Positions 12,393 to 25,690 of a stretch of DNA of 64,000 nucleotides are shown piece after piece (within the stretch, counting starts at the first letter, position 1; every line of letters begins with the position of its first letter). The translations under genes and the position numbers were made by a program. The notes under the pieces were generated by a model. That model ran no database searches and was not told where the DNA came from. It saw only the letters and a program-made list of their open reading frames with translations. Source of the stretch: Sanguinoderma infundibulare (taxonomy: Eukaryota > Basidiomycota > Agaricomycetes > Polyporales > Polyporaceae); NCBI GenBank assembly GCA_032821775.1, contig JAVLRN010000013.1:124001-188000 (forward strand). The letters run 5' to 3'.

Positions 12393-13297
12393 TGCCGAAG
12401 GGGCGTATGGTCCGTGGGGACGCAGATCACCGAGACTTCTGCGCATCTACGCTGTCTAAATATGCGCACCTTCTTCTGAACTTTGAATTTGAGTTCGAGA
12501 AGGCCGAACGCGGAGAAACGTCGAGGACGTCGGCCATGTGCGTCCGAGTGCGATGGGGGCCCATCGTCGAGACAAGGACGCTGACGTGGGGTGTCCCAAC
12601 TTGAAGGGGAAGAGACCGACGACCCACAATACACTGCTACGGGATTTGTGCATTCCTCTGAGCGGTACAAGCGGGATCCCCAAGAAAACCGAGGAGGAAG
12701 CTGGGCGAATGGCGTCAGGAGAGTAGTTGTGTCCCCAACCTTGCACCGCCAAGATAACTGATCAATGGGTTTAATCTGGAAAAGGATGGATCAAGGGGTT
12801 GCGTACTGGGGACGCGGTTCTAGTTTGGCTAGAAGCTTCGCAAACTTGAAGCGCATGATGCACCGCGCCTAAATCTCTTGTTCCTGAACCTTGCACTTTC
12901 AGATGGTACGGGCACTGGTGTAGTAAGTATACTGGAGAGCTTCAGGTGGAAGGTGTACTTAGTACTTATCGTCTTTGAACTACCATCCTTCCCAGACAGT
13001 GGCGCCCAAATACAAAAGGCCTGCTCACGTGATTCTCACGGGGTCGCGAGGGGGTTCATTGTTCACCAAAAATGGCAGTAGGGACCCCAGGAGTAGATAT
13101 GTTGAGAGTTTCCTGTACTTGTCTGGGGAGAGGACCGAGTTTCTCTGAGCTCTTGCCCGCTCTGCGCTGCCCACCTATCTGCTTCTCTATCTTATTCTCT
13201 TCGTCCTAATCCCCACCACGTCCTAACGACCCCTTGCGATACCCTCCAACTACCCAACCCTGGTGCCCACATTGCCGAGATAATAGAGTACGCGAAC
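12393..13297. other. Divergent intergenic region
   Basis: This is promoter space between the minus-strand PhyH gene and the plus-strand gene at 13298. CT-rich runs occur at 13170-13220. No other gene is recognisable. Confidence 0.45.
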
Positions 13298-16200
13298 ATG
13301 AGTGACGGGTCTTTGTGAGTGCTTCCTTTGTCCACACCACTCGCCGTTCCAAATCGCGACAAAATCGCGACAAAATCAATTCGCCCGCGTCGCGGCGCGG
13401 GCTTTTTGCACAACCGGTCCTCGGCCGTGCAATGCTAGTCAATTTCTGTGCGAACGGCTGCTCATAGTTTCTTTTCCCTGCATAACAGGAGCAGTCGCGA
13501 GCCCTCACCGGTACGTCGTTAGTCTAAAAAATGTCATATCCACATATTCTCAGCACACCATAGACTCGACCGCTTCAGTCCAAGCCTCGTTCCTCTGGCT
13601 CCGACACGGAGAGCACTAGTGATGTTTCATGGAAAGGTTCAGCCGGGACCTTACACCCCTCCTCCTCTGCCCAATCCGCTCCTTCCGTGTCCACCGCACC
13701 TTTGGTCCGTCAACCCCTTGGCTTCGGCGCTCATGCTCTTCCTCCCCCAACTTATCACCCATCCCTCGCTTCCGCATCGTTCCATCACAATCCAGGTACG
13801 TCATCACACGCCTCCAAAAAGAAGTCTTCGAAGGGGAAGGAGAAGGAGAAGCCAAAGGACAAGTCTAAGGAGCTATCGCGCAAAGGCAAAGAGCGAGACA
13901 ATGGAACACCAGTTCAGCCAGCGCATGAACCCGTTCGGCAGCCTCAGCCCGGTGCGCCACTGCAGCGAACTACGTTTCGTGTGCGCGCGTACACCAACGA
14001 TCCATCCGCAACGGGGACGCCACCCATTCCCCAGGAGGGCCCGTACGGCTCTGCGTTTCGCCTGGGCGTGCAGCCTGACGGCGGACGATCTCGATCTCAG
14101 CCAAATCGTAAACAGACTCAAGCTGCGCAGGACGCGGACCACATGCAGCCCAGGACATCCTATTACCGCTACGACTACGACAAGCTTCGCGATAGTGCAC
14201 CGGCAAACCGCGCAAAGCAGCAGGCCGCGGCCGCGGCTGCTTCTGCTTCTACTTGTACTCCGCAAACGTCATCGCATCATCCCAATCCCCAGATTCACCA
14301 GCCCTCCCCACAACCGTACACGTACACGCATACCCCCGTGCCTAATCAGGACAATCGCCCCCACAGTTCTACTTCGGGCTCACATCAGGATACCAACATG
14401 TACCCCACCGACCACGGATACCCTTCCCCACAATACTACGCCGGCGATACCTACGACTTCAATCAGGATACCTACTTCGACTCGGCTCCTCATCCCACCG
14501 CTTGTCCTCCTTATCATCAATATCAGCCTACGCCCCCTCCCACATATGCTCCCTCTCCGTCGCCTGCTCCTGCCCCTCCAAAGGAGAAGCGGCACAAGTC
14601 ACGATCCCATAGACATCATGAACAACCGCAATATCCCCAACACGCCCAAACCCAATATCCCGCACCGATCCAAACACAATATCCGCCGCCTGCCCAAACA
14701 CAATATCCCGCACCTGCCCAACATCAATATCCGCCCCCCACCCAACCCCAATATCCGCCACCTGCCCCGCCGTCCGCCCAATCACAGCCTCCCATCTCTC
14801 AGCCCGCAGCGCGGGTTGTTCGCGTCTTGACGCTGCTCATCGAGGACAAGCGCCAATACCATGGGGAGGAGAACATGCTGGCCGAGGTCCGCGTCCCCCT
14901 CAGGCCTGCGGACCCGGGCGACATCGGTATGTGGGCGGACGCGCAGGAGGTGTCGGAGGAGTTACAGAAAGGCCCTTCACGGATCGATGGTGAGTGCGAT
15001 CTTCGCGTGTATGCGTTCACTGTCATTAATCTACGCGATCGTGACTGCAGGAAGAGCGAAGGTGTACACGCTGCGGGGCAAGTACAAGCAGTACTTCTTG
15101 CGGACGTCGGAGGACGGGCCGTACGTCTGCCAGACGGCGAACCTGAAAGTGTCCCCCCAGCGGACGCTGGAGATATTTGTAGAGGACGTGAGTCGGATAT
15201 CCACCCTCCCTGCTCTTATATCGCCAGCTCCGCTCATCTCGATTTCCCTTCAGAATCCACCACCCGCAGGCCAGCCCTTCGCACCCTCCATTACACGTCT
15301 AACCCCGAGCTCTCCACTCAGAGACCTCCCGACGCCCATAACGGACACGATGTCGATGACTTCGCCCTCGCCTGTTCCCGCACCACACCCCCTCCCGTCG
15401 CAGATCGGGATCACCGCTTCTACTCCTGCGCATGCTAACAAGCGCCCAAGCTGTTCGAGCCTGTTCAGCGCGGAGGACCACTACCGTCCGCCTTCGCCGT
15501 GGGGTCACACGTTTGACCCGTCGACATCGACGGAAGCGTTCTCCTCGAGGAAGAGACCACGCTCGACGAGCGTGCAGTCTGCCCAATCCGTGCACTCTGT
15601 CCAATCCATTCGCTCCGTCCATTCTTCCCGCTCTGTCCAATCTGTGCCATCCGCCGTGTTGTCTGTCTTGTCGCATCAGCAGCATCGACGGCGGCAGAGT
15701 GATGTTTCCTTGCTGGGTTGCTCTCGTGGGCCTCCCTCCGTGACGCCCGTTTCTGGGCTGCATTCTCGGACATCTTCGCAGACCTCCCAACCTTCTAAGC
15801 ACAAGCACAGGCCGGCGTCTCCCAGCTCGTCGTCGGACGACTTTCCAGACACGATCGCAACGCAGCCGACACGGCCGCGCGCGCCGTCTGTTCAGCACTT
15901 GCGCTCGCGCTCCTCATCGTCCGCGTTCCCCCCGGCTCCTTCATCGCCCACGCGCTCGAGATCTACGTCCGGCTCCAGCGGCCCCTCCCCCCAGAAGAAA
16001 GCGAAAATCGACAAGCCGGACGCCTCGCAACGGCATCCTGAGGCTCGCGGGGAGCGCTCCGTCTCCCCCGTGCCTGATCGGCGGGGCGGTGCTTTCCCCT
16101 TCAGCAACACCCGCACCACTCCGCGCGCCGTATCCGGCTTCGAAGCCTACGCCAATAAGCCGCCGCCCGCGGCCTTCAGCGGCGCGGCCGGGCCGACCCC

Positions 16201-16864
16201 ATCCAACAGGTACGATGCAGGACCGTTCAGGCTGCCCACGCCGAAATCTGAGCCGAGCACGACGTCTGCGGCCCAAAACAAGTTTGCGCTCCCCTCCGCG
16301 TCCGGACCGGCCAGGATCCCGACGCCATTCCCGCACAAAGGCGAAGAGCCGTCCCCGCCGGCGTCGATGACGACGATGGCGCCGTCCGCGATGACGATGG
16401 CGCCGACGCTCTCGGGCCAGGCGCCGTCCGAGCTCGACAACGCGGTGGGCAAGCACGTGCGGGGGATCATCTCGAAGGAGCCCGCGTGGAAGACGTTCGT
16501 GCGGAACCGCGAGCGGATGCTGACGATGCGCGAGCAGCTGGGGCAGTACGCGTACGTGCGCGGGGTCGTGCGACGGTTCGCGGGGATGCCGACGCCGGCG
16601 GACCTCGAGGGCGCGGGCGGGGTGTGCATCGTGCCGGGCCAGGTCATGCGCGCGTTCGGGCTCGGGCGGGAGTGGCTGGAGGAGTGCGAGGAGATTTTGG
16701 AGCTGGCGGGGATGTACGGGGAGGGGGGGACAAGGAAGGAGGACGGGCGGGTGGTGGGGATGCTGGACGAGGTGCCGCCGATCACGACGGGGATGCAGGC
16801 GAAGAGGTTCGTGAAGGTGCTGAGGGAGGTGCATGCGCAGTGGACGATGAGCCGGGATGGATAG
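13298..16864 (+). CDS. Long low-complexity protein with one conserved block
   Basis: Unrecognised family. Exon 1 (13298-13314) is 17 nt and exon 2 (13489-13510) is a 22-nt microexon; together they encode MSDGSLSSREPSP in phase with the main exon starting at 13564. Residues up to about 400 are Pro/Gln/Ser/Tyr-rich, with a tandem QTQYPAPA-like run at 14640-14760. A conserved-looking block follows: VRVLTLLIEDKRQYHGEENM, KYKQYFLRTSEDGPYVCQT and LKVSPQRTLEIFVED, across two introns; the second is 66 nt and in frame. The middle is Ser/Arg-rich. The C-terminus (EPAWKTFVRNRERMLTMREQ onwards) looks folded and helical. Nuclear or scaffold roles are only guesses. Confidence 0.75.
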
Positions 16865-17356
16865 GATAGGGATTACGTAGGCTGTGTGTCCCCAGCGAGG
16901 GATGGTGTTTAGATGTTAGCAGCGCTGTTTCTGTTGTAGACCTGCTTTTTATGTTGTCATATTGCTGGATATTCGTGCTCTTGAGTGAGCCAGGTTCCCG
17001 GATGCAGTACGCTCTATCAGCAGCCTTTCTCAGAAATTCGAGCCACTGGGCCTTTTCGGTTCTACGCCGGATAGTTCGTCGGAAGGAAGCCGGTGGACGT
17101 GATGTGAAGAAGACGGGTGGATGATGCTGCAACGTAAGTACTCCCCATTCGGATCGTGCAGCACCTCGCGGTGTGGTGCTTATTATTCCCAACTTATGTG
17201 ATGGCGTTGAATCTTTGCCTCGTGCCGAGCATGTGCAGCAATGTCTGTTCTTATTACGTCCGAGCACACCCGGGACCCACGTCGCCTACTACTCTCTTAT
17301 ACCTACGCGTTCGGGGGGACACCACCCTCTCCACCTCTCTCTGCTTATTGCTTCCG
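16865..17356. other. Intergenic
   Basis: This is the 3' flank of the long gene and the 5' flank of the BTB gene. A pyrimidine-rich stretch precedes the ATG at 17357. Nothing else is seen. Confidence 0.45.
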
Positions 17357-19285
17357 ATGTCCCAGCTCGTAGAGGATAACAATGGCAAGAAAAAGCAGAA
17401 GAAGGGCTGGGGACGCAGGAAGAAGAAGGGGACGTATGGTCTCACACAGCCCGAAGACAAGGAGCCGCACCGTTCTCCTTCCGACGTAGCAACTCCAGAA
17501 TCTTCCGGTCGAGCGCAGATGTTGCCAAAGGAGATGGCGAGTCAGCAGCCATCGTCAACCGCGACCGCCATTGAATCGACCTCCGCGGCCAAGGGAGAGC
17601 CTACACCTGGTTCTCCAGGACAGCCTCCCGCAGACGACAAGCCCACCGTCGTTCCTCCCAGCGCCTCGTGGGAGGAGGTCGGTCAGTTCGCGTTGAACTC
17701 CAGCATCCTGTCTGGAACGTTCGAAGACGTCAAGATACTCGCTTGCTCCCGGCGCTCCCAAACCTCCGCCGTCGTTGGTGGGGCTCGTCCATAGCATGTC
17801 AACAGCGCTCTTTTCCGAAAGGCGTTGACAAACGCTCATCTCCGTTCGTCTCGCTGTCTTGTGTCACGTGCGATCGACGAGGTTGACTGACGGCGAAAGG
17901 ATGCTAGTGCTGGATGCTGACGCGCTGTCTGACGTTTTCGAGCGCGCTGACGTACGGGACATTGAAGCGTCCTTCCATACCTGCGATTACGACTACCTGG
18001 AGGACAGTGACCTGGAAGATGGAGAGATTATCACCCTGGAAGCGGAATCCGAACAGGAGGAGGAGGAGGAGGAGGAGGACGCCGAAGCGCAGGTCATAAA
18101 CAGCGTCACCTCGGACGTGCATGGCACGAGGAGCCTCGTGGGAATATTTGAGCGGGCCACAGGACAGAAATTGAAATGCACCACTTCAGAAATCCCGGCG
18201 GTTGACGTTCAGGAAGAGGTCGAGAAAACGCCGGTACGCTGTGTTGACCTTGCGCTCGCTCTGAGGATGCATCTTTACAACAGAATTTCTTGTAGATAGA
18301 GCTCGGGCCCGGGTTTGCGCCTGCGCAAGATTCTCGGACCCCGCCGATCGACGATGCAGGTCATCTTCCGGAGGATAATCCCAAAGCGAGCGAGCAAGAC
18401 GATTATCCCGAAGTACCTCAACTATCCAAGGTCAACAGCACGGGACCTGGCAAGGCTGCGCTGCCGCGCTCAGGACCACGTACGGTCCTGGTCCCTGACC
18501 TAGCCTTCCAAACGTACGTGTGCACACACCTTGAGCTCCTTTCATCTTCGTGCCCACACTGTCGTCCTCCACAGCTTGCGAACGTTCATCTTCTACGCGT
18601 ACACGGGCAGGGTCGCCTTCGCGCCACTGCGCTCCCAAGGCATGATCTACCAAGACGCCGGAAGGGACGCATCTCAACTACCGATCTGCTCGCCCAAATC
18701 GATGTATCGGCTCGCCGTCAAGGTGCGTCTGAGACTCCGAGTCCGCTCCCATTCCGGAATCCGTACCGCGGATAGTAATGGCTTGAACGTCTTCCACCGT
18801 GACGCAGTACGGCTCCGAACCTCTGCGGATGCAAGCCGGCACCGACGTCCAGTCGAAGCTGTCGACGCAAAACGTTCTCGACGAGCTCTTCTCGTGCTTC
18901 ACCAGCAGGTCAGTCGCACCATTCCGCGTCATTCTCATCCTCAGCAGCAGCAGCAGCCGCAGCCGCAGCCTCAGCCCGATCCTGACGCATACATAACAGG
19001 TATCCCGAGATCCAAGACATGGAGCTGAACTTCCTCCTCGCGCACATCCAGCACCCCGACATCACCGTGCGCCTTCCGCATTGGATTGACCGTTTCGCAC
19101 GCGGGCAGCTGGCCGCGAGCGCCGACACGTTCGGGATGTTGATCCACAAGCTCTCGTGTCGCGCCGCTACTCCAAACGCTTTCGCGGGAGGCCCCTTCCC
19201 TCCCTCATTTTGCCCGAGGGGATGCCTGATGCCGACGATCCGCACACAGTTCAGGTGTAACACTTGTGGATATATTATGACCTGA
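17357..19285 (+). pseudogene. BTB-domain protein gene with in-frame stop
   Basis: The ATG at 17357 opens a Lys-rich start (MSQLVEDNNGKKKQKKGWG). Next comes SWEEVGQFALNSSILSGTFE and DVKILACSRRSQ, the first strand of a distinctive basidiomycete BTB subfamily. A TAG at 17792-17794 interrupts the frame, and HVNSALFRKA follows it in frame. Later pieces are CDYDYLEDSDLEDGE with a Glu run, LRTFIFYAYTGRVAFAPLRS, ICSPKSMYRLAVKYGSEPLR and YPEIQDMELNFLLAHIQHPD. Clean GT-AG introns join them (for example 18499-18559). The domain order is complete, so the TAG is the main defect. I could not remove it with a plausible intron; a sequencing error is possible. Confidence 0.7.
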
Positions 19286-19689
19286 TCTTCTCATTTGGTT
19301 ACTTAGGGTCAAGTGTAATGAGAGGACGCGACAAAGATTCATAAATCGCAATCCATCGTCCGTGCGGTGCACCGAGTGCGCTATCCACCCTACAACTGAC
19401 AGTGGGGACCACCCAGAGACAGAACGATGTAACGATCTGATTTCCATCCATCCAGGGGCTAGCAGGGTACGAGCCAGCTGGAACTTGAAAGTCTGGCAAG
19501 TCTAGGCACAAACGAAGTAGGAAGCCAACACATTGCAAGATCCTTACCGAAATGTCAACACATGAAGCTTCGCGCTAGCTATCTGGGATGAAGAGCACAA
19601 TAAGAGTATGATGTGTGCATCGAAGGGATTGCAGATCGACGTTTGATGCAGACTCGCTCGGAGGTGCTGCGGCAAGCGTCAACACTGTC
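19286..19689. other. Intergenic
   Basis: This lies between the BTB gene and repeat copy B. No gene is recognisable. Weak similarity to the copy A start may begin at about 19667. Confidence 0.4.
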
Positions 19690-22433
19690 AAAGGTGGGGA
19701 CGGCGTCTATGCTTCCATTTTCGGACAGCTCGCCAACTTCCGATCAGAGAGCTTTTCCGACGCGGCAGGGAGTCTATGGAGACTCGGGTTCTCCTGCGAA
19801 CGCGTCTCTATCAACATGTACCATCAAGATAGCCATTGTTGCACTCAACCGTTTGCGTAGAATCAAAGCGGACCTGCCAGCCGCGGGTCACACATTTGAA
19901 TTTGGACAGCATTGTTCGACTTGGAAGAGACCTTGGATCCGCTGGCAGTTCAGGTGCGTGAACACTGACGTGGCTGTATTCTTTGTCATGCTTTATGCTC
20001 TCTAAATGTCACAGAAAAACAATCCAAGCTTGCCACAGGCTGCCACAAGTCGATTCAATAGTGCGACGTGTCAGGGCGTGTACTAAGCTCCCGCCTTTCC
20101 TTGAAGCCCCGACCGCGACGACCACACAACTCACAAAGCGAGCCGGGCGGAGCTTGACGCTCGTCGCTGTATATAAGGTAGGCCCATCCAGAGGCAGAGG
20201 CAGAGATCCAAACTCCCCATCTGTGCTCCTCTGACCGAGCTACGATGGACATACAACACCCTCCCGACATCCTCTCCCTTCCTCCTCTCACAGACAAACT
20301 TCTCACAACGCGGAGGGCTTCTACAGCTTTCGCTACGTTCTATCAGCGACGGTCTTGATCCCTGGTGCGAGGCATGTGCAACATTGCATAGTAGCCTAAG
20401 TGAGTAGAATCGCACGCTGTTCGATTCTTTCCACTCACGCTCAGTCTCGTCCATCCTCCTCTGCAAATTTCAAGATGAATACTCATTCAGCAACACCCGC
20501 CAATACAAGCCACTAGCAAAAAGTTATCGGTCAGGTTCAAGGGATCGAACCAGAATGATTCCCAAAGACGCCATGGACATCCGACGTCCTCTCCCTTCGT
20601 CCTCTCACAGACAAACTTCTCATGACGCGGAGGGCTCCTGCAGCCCAGGCTACCGCTTTCCGCGAACTCAACACCGTGCATCTTCCTCACGGCTCACGCA
20701 CGCTCAGCCGGAGCGTTTTTACCCAAATCATTGCACTTGTTCAATGTTAGTCCGCTTCTTTCAAAGTCCTCGATCTCTGAAAGCTCACAGCGGTTGCAGT
20801 CAGCGATGGGTTGGATCCATTGCGCAAGGAGCGTACCTCAAGTCAAAATAGCCTAGGTGAGCAGAACCACATGTCATTTGATTATTTTCACTCATAATGT
20901 TTATTGTCCAGATGGTGGCTAGGTGACATCCCGAAGCGACCAGCCCCGTCTACGCTCCCGCGAGCCAGGGTCCAGTTTCCTCGACTTCATCCGTATGGTT
21001 CGGCAAAGGAGGTGCTATCGACGCACATGATTGTCCATCCTCGTCTGCAAATTCCAACATGAACACCGTTCCAGCACCCCACGCTAATCCGGCCCCCATG
21101 GGCACTACGCGCTGTAGGACATCCACCTCACTGCTCTCATCGCCTTCCCCAGGAACGTCTTCGAGGCAGAGGTGCAGCTCATCCACCAGTCGCGCAGACA
21201 GTGGGAAGGATACGAGAGTATGAACTTCAGGGAGGACATCGAGCTCGGCCACCACGGCGCATCGCTCATCGAGGGCGTTGCGGTCGCGTTCGACCCCCAC
21301 CCGAACTTCTGGCCGCACCATTAAGCGCTGCAAGACGTCCACCTCACCGCTCTCATCACCTTCTCCGGGAACGTCTTCGAGGCCGAGGTGCTGCTCATCC
21401 GCCAGTCGCGGGCGTACTAGTCATTGTGCTAGTAGCGCGTTGCGCTCCACGCTGCTTCGAGGGGTGGTTAGGCGACATCACGAAGCGACCACCGCACGCC
21501 CACGATAGTCCATCCTCGTCTGCAAATTCCAACATGAACATCGTTCCAGCACCCCACACAAATCCGGCCCCTATGGGTCAGCAGCAACAAGGTTTCGGCC
21601 AGGTCCAGGCTGCCGGACCTGAAATATTCCCAAGGGAGGCTCGAATTGTAAGTTCCCTAGTTTGTATAAATCTTCAGCTCGGAAACTCACGACAGATTGT
21701 AGTAAGAGACTCACGGAAAGCCCCACATCGCTCAGTCTCGGCTTCGAAGACTCAAATCACAGCGAGATCACTGGTAGGTTCACCCATGCCTACTCATAAC
21801 ACAGTCCTGGATGCTCATACTTGGACACAGCCAATGGTTTGGGCTGACGGCAGACGGACAGCGGATGCCGGACAAGGCATGTGGTAGCTCGCGCATGATA
21901 CGGACACCTCGCACAGTCTCATCGCTGTCTGACCACAGCAAGTATGCTGTCTGGCCACAGCGAGTATCCCTCCGCTTGTGGTACTCCACCATGGGGTGTT
22001 TTTATGGGTCCAGTCGCCGCCGACATGTACGCACATGTGTTGTGCGCCGGTCAACACCCTTTCATTTCCAACACATTACAGCCGTGGTCGGATGCATCTC
22101 GGACTTGCCCAACCACTCCCCTGTTGTGCACCGGTTCATACCCTTCATTTCCAACACATTATAGGCATGACTGCCGCAAAGCATGCACATCTCCACCGGA
22201 CAGAAATAGTACACCACGTAGTTAACCATTCACTATTTTGGACAAATGGCTATAAAATTGTCAGCCATTTACTCATCACAAACGCGCCTGGTGTGATTGC
22301 GTGAAATATCTAATAAGCATGGGTTCAAGAGCCGTACGCACCATACAATCTGTGTGCGCCAAAGAGCCCAGGACTCCAATGGGCTTATATTCCACCATAT
22401 TGATCCATCTGATTTAGGCTCCCGGACTTCCAC
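19690..22433 (+). repeat. 2.7-kb dispersed repeat, copy B
   Basis: Second copy of the family seen at 2899 and 60752, with the same order of sub-blocks. It extends past the end of copy A to the block GGGCTTATATTCCACCATAT and GGCTCCCGGA, shared with copy C. The frame that is open in copy A at 4379 is interrupted here by a TAG near 21115 and a TAA near 21323, so it is not conserved as protein. A TATATAAGG box remains at about 20170. Confidence 0.8.
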
Positions 22434-23081
22434 AGGCTGCCATTCAAGTTCTCTATTTCTGGAGTTCCAACCAATGAGCGGCCTGCCGTGGGTAACATCC
22501 AGTGGTCAACCTAACAGCTCAACAGACTGGACAGCAGCCATGCGGCGAGAGTGAAGCGGCAACAGTAGCATGTGGCTAGACCGAAGACATTAGGGGCACT
22601 TTTGAGCGAAGACGATGAACGCAATTTACATGATCTGAAATATGAGAGAGGATTGCATAAGATCTGATCCTCGGAATAATCTTGTTATGACGACTCTGTT
22701 TGGAGGAGCTGCGACGCCCCGAGGTCAGAAGATCGGGCGTCGGGCGAAGACCGGAGATGATGCGTAGTTGCAATGAACGCTTCGGAGATATGAAACCCAG
22801 ACGTTCACGCGTGCACGACAAGGGACGGCGGAGATCATGGGCATGGACGAAGGAAAGACAGAAGCGGCCAAACGGAGGGAGGCGATGGCGAGCGCCAATT
22901 CCGTCACCGCCGTCGGCTCGACCCGGGTCGCGGGGTTGATAAGCCGCTGGGGGCGCTGTCCACGACTCTCTCCTCAACCTCCATCTGCCCTCATCCATCG
23001 CTCATCCTCACGCACAACACTCACGTACGCAATGCTCTTGTATCACTCGTCGACTTCGCTTGCTCACCCGATGGCTACAGC
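22434..23081. other. Upstream region of the polyubiquitin gene
   Basis: No gene is recognisable. A 5'-UTR intron is possible: a GTACGC donor occurs at about 23025 and GCTACAG lies immediately before the ATG at 23082. Confidence 0.4.
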
Positions 23082-23942
<861 letters not shown>

Positions 23943-25690
23943 GCGCTGCTCGTCGCTGCTCTGTCGGCCGTTGTTGGGTGGTTGTTATGTCGTTACGATC
24001 ATGGATGTATCATTGTACCAGTAATGTCAGTTTGTTCGGATGGTGAAGTTCATCGGCCTCATTGTACGCTGCACATCCGGAACGCCCTGCATGGTCGGGC
24101 GTTGCTCGAAATGACTGTCCGATCAAGTGGGGTACACGTCCGCCATCAGACGAGGATTGAAGATGGCGGGTAAGGTTAGGGCCTGTTCGGCAACGGATTT
24201 CGAAATCGAGTTACCGGTATTTCATCACGTGTCGTTACTTCCGTTTGGAAAAGAGTTTCGAGGGTGGAGTTTCCGAGATTTCCGGATGTATTGGCGCCCA
24301 CGAATGAATTGAGTGTGCTGTTGAACGTTCCGCCCACTGTGTGCTCCTCGACTTCCTCTCTTCCTCATGGTGCGCACCAGAGGTACCTCAGCTTCTCATA
24401 TCATGCATCAGCCAGTTCACGAGGCTCGGATCTCATGGGAGAGACGTGTTACAGCAGCTGTTACGGCCATTGTGACAGTTGCGGCCACCATTGCTGCTAT
24501 CGAGGAGACCTGGAACCACCTCAACCTCTCTCGCACCAGTACTCACATTGTGTACTCACCGGACAAACCCACATGCTCGCAGCGAGATTGTACGTTGCGC
24601 AGTCCACTTTGGTCCGCATATACTGAGATAGCACAAGGCCATGGTCGTCAGTAACCACATGTATAAACATGTGCCGTTAGGACGGTCGTGCTCGCTTGTG
24701 CTAGTCCGTGCGCATGGATCAGCGTGGCTAGGCGCCTATTGTGCGACCGAGGTTGCATGGCTCGTACAAGGAGAGGTGCCCTCCGCAACCCTCGGAAGCT
24801 TCTTCGACACTTGGGCCAATCCATACCTTTCCTGTCGATAAGCTTCCGATAGAATGCACGGGTCGGGGAGCGTACATGAAATTTGTTCCAGGATCTTGTG
24901 GTGGACCCAAGTTGCTGCCTAAGCGTTCAAGTCGGAATGTATTCGGCAGCGACACTTGATACCGTGTCCCTCGGACCTCTCTGGGCGCGTACCCATGTTG
25001 GTATGTGGTCTGAGCATGTCTTCTGGTTCATCGCCAAACATGATCAATATCAATCTAGCGCCATCCATAGGCTATCAATCGCGCTCGAATCGACCCAGGA
25101 ACCCAGAGGCTGAAGCTTAGCCTGTATGGCGGGGAGGCACGGTGTCAGAAGTTTGAACCGTCGTGCCTTGGTTCGGCCTTGGTTGCGATGTTGCGCGAAG
25201 AAATAGCGCGTTACACCATCCATCCGGGGATCGTGTGCGTGCGCGTCGGAGTAGGACGGTGGCTAGGTCGAGTGCTCTGATCGTGTTCGTCAGCAGACCT
25301 GATCAATCTCAATCAAGCGTCAGCCATGGGCTGTCATTCGCGTTGGAATTGACCCAGAAACCAAGAGGCTTCCCTGTTACAGTTCGGTGATGACGTGGAC
25401 ACATGGTATGAGAACCGTCCGGCCGTCTTGCATGGCGAAGTAGCGCGTCGTACTATCCGGGGCATGCACCAGGCCTCCGCGCGTATCGGATGGTGACTAG
25501 TTCGAAGGTTGGATCTCCCGAATATCCATGTTCTCGTTCGGAGGAGCGGCATCAGCCCCACGGGCGTTCGCGATGAACCTTGCCTGACGCCGCTGCATAT
25601 AAGGCGAGTGCCCCAAGTATAGCCCCGAAAACCGTGTGCTCACTGCTTGCGCTTCTTCTCCAGGACAGAACCTTGTCGACGAGCTTCGCT
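23943..25690. other. Intergenic with a degenerate tandem duplication
   Basis: No gene is supported. Two blocks of about 75-150 bp around 25038-25112 and 25298-25372 resemble each other (TGATCAAT-TCAATC core, then GACCCAG-AACC-AGAGGCT), about 260 bp apart. Confidence 0.5.
25596..25604 (+). promoter_or_regulatory. TATA box of the O-methyltransferase gene
   Basis: CATATAAGG lies about 90 bp upstream of the ATG at 25691, a usual spacing for fungal TATA promoters. Confidence 0.5.

Noticed and set aside
15941..16834. 297-codon minus-strand frame
   Set aside because: Arg/His-rich shadow of a GC-rich plus-strand exon that connects by clean introns to the rest of its gene.
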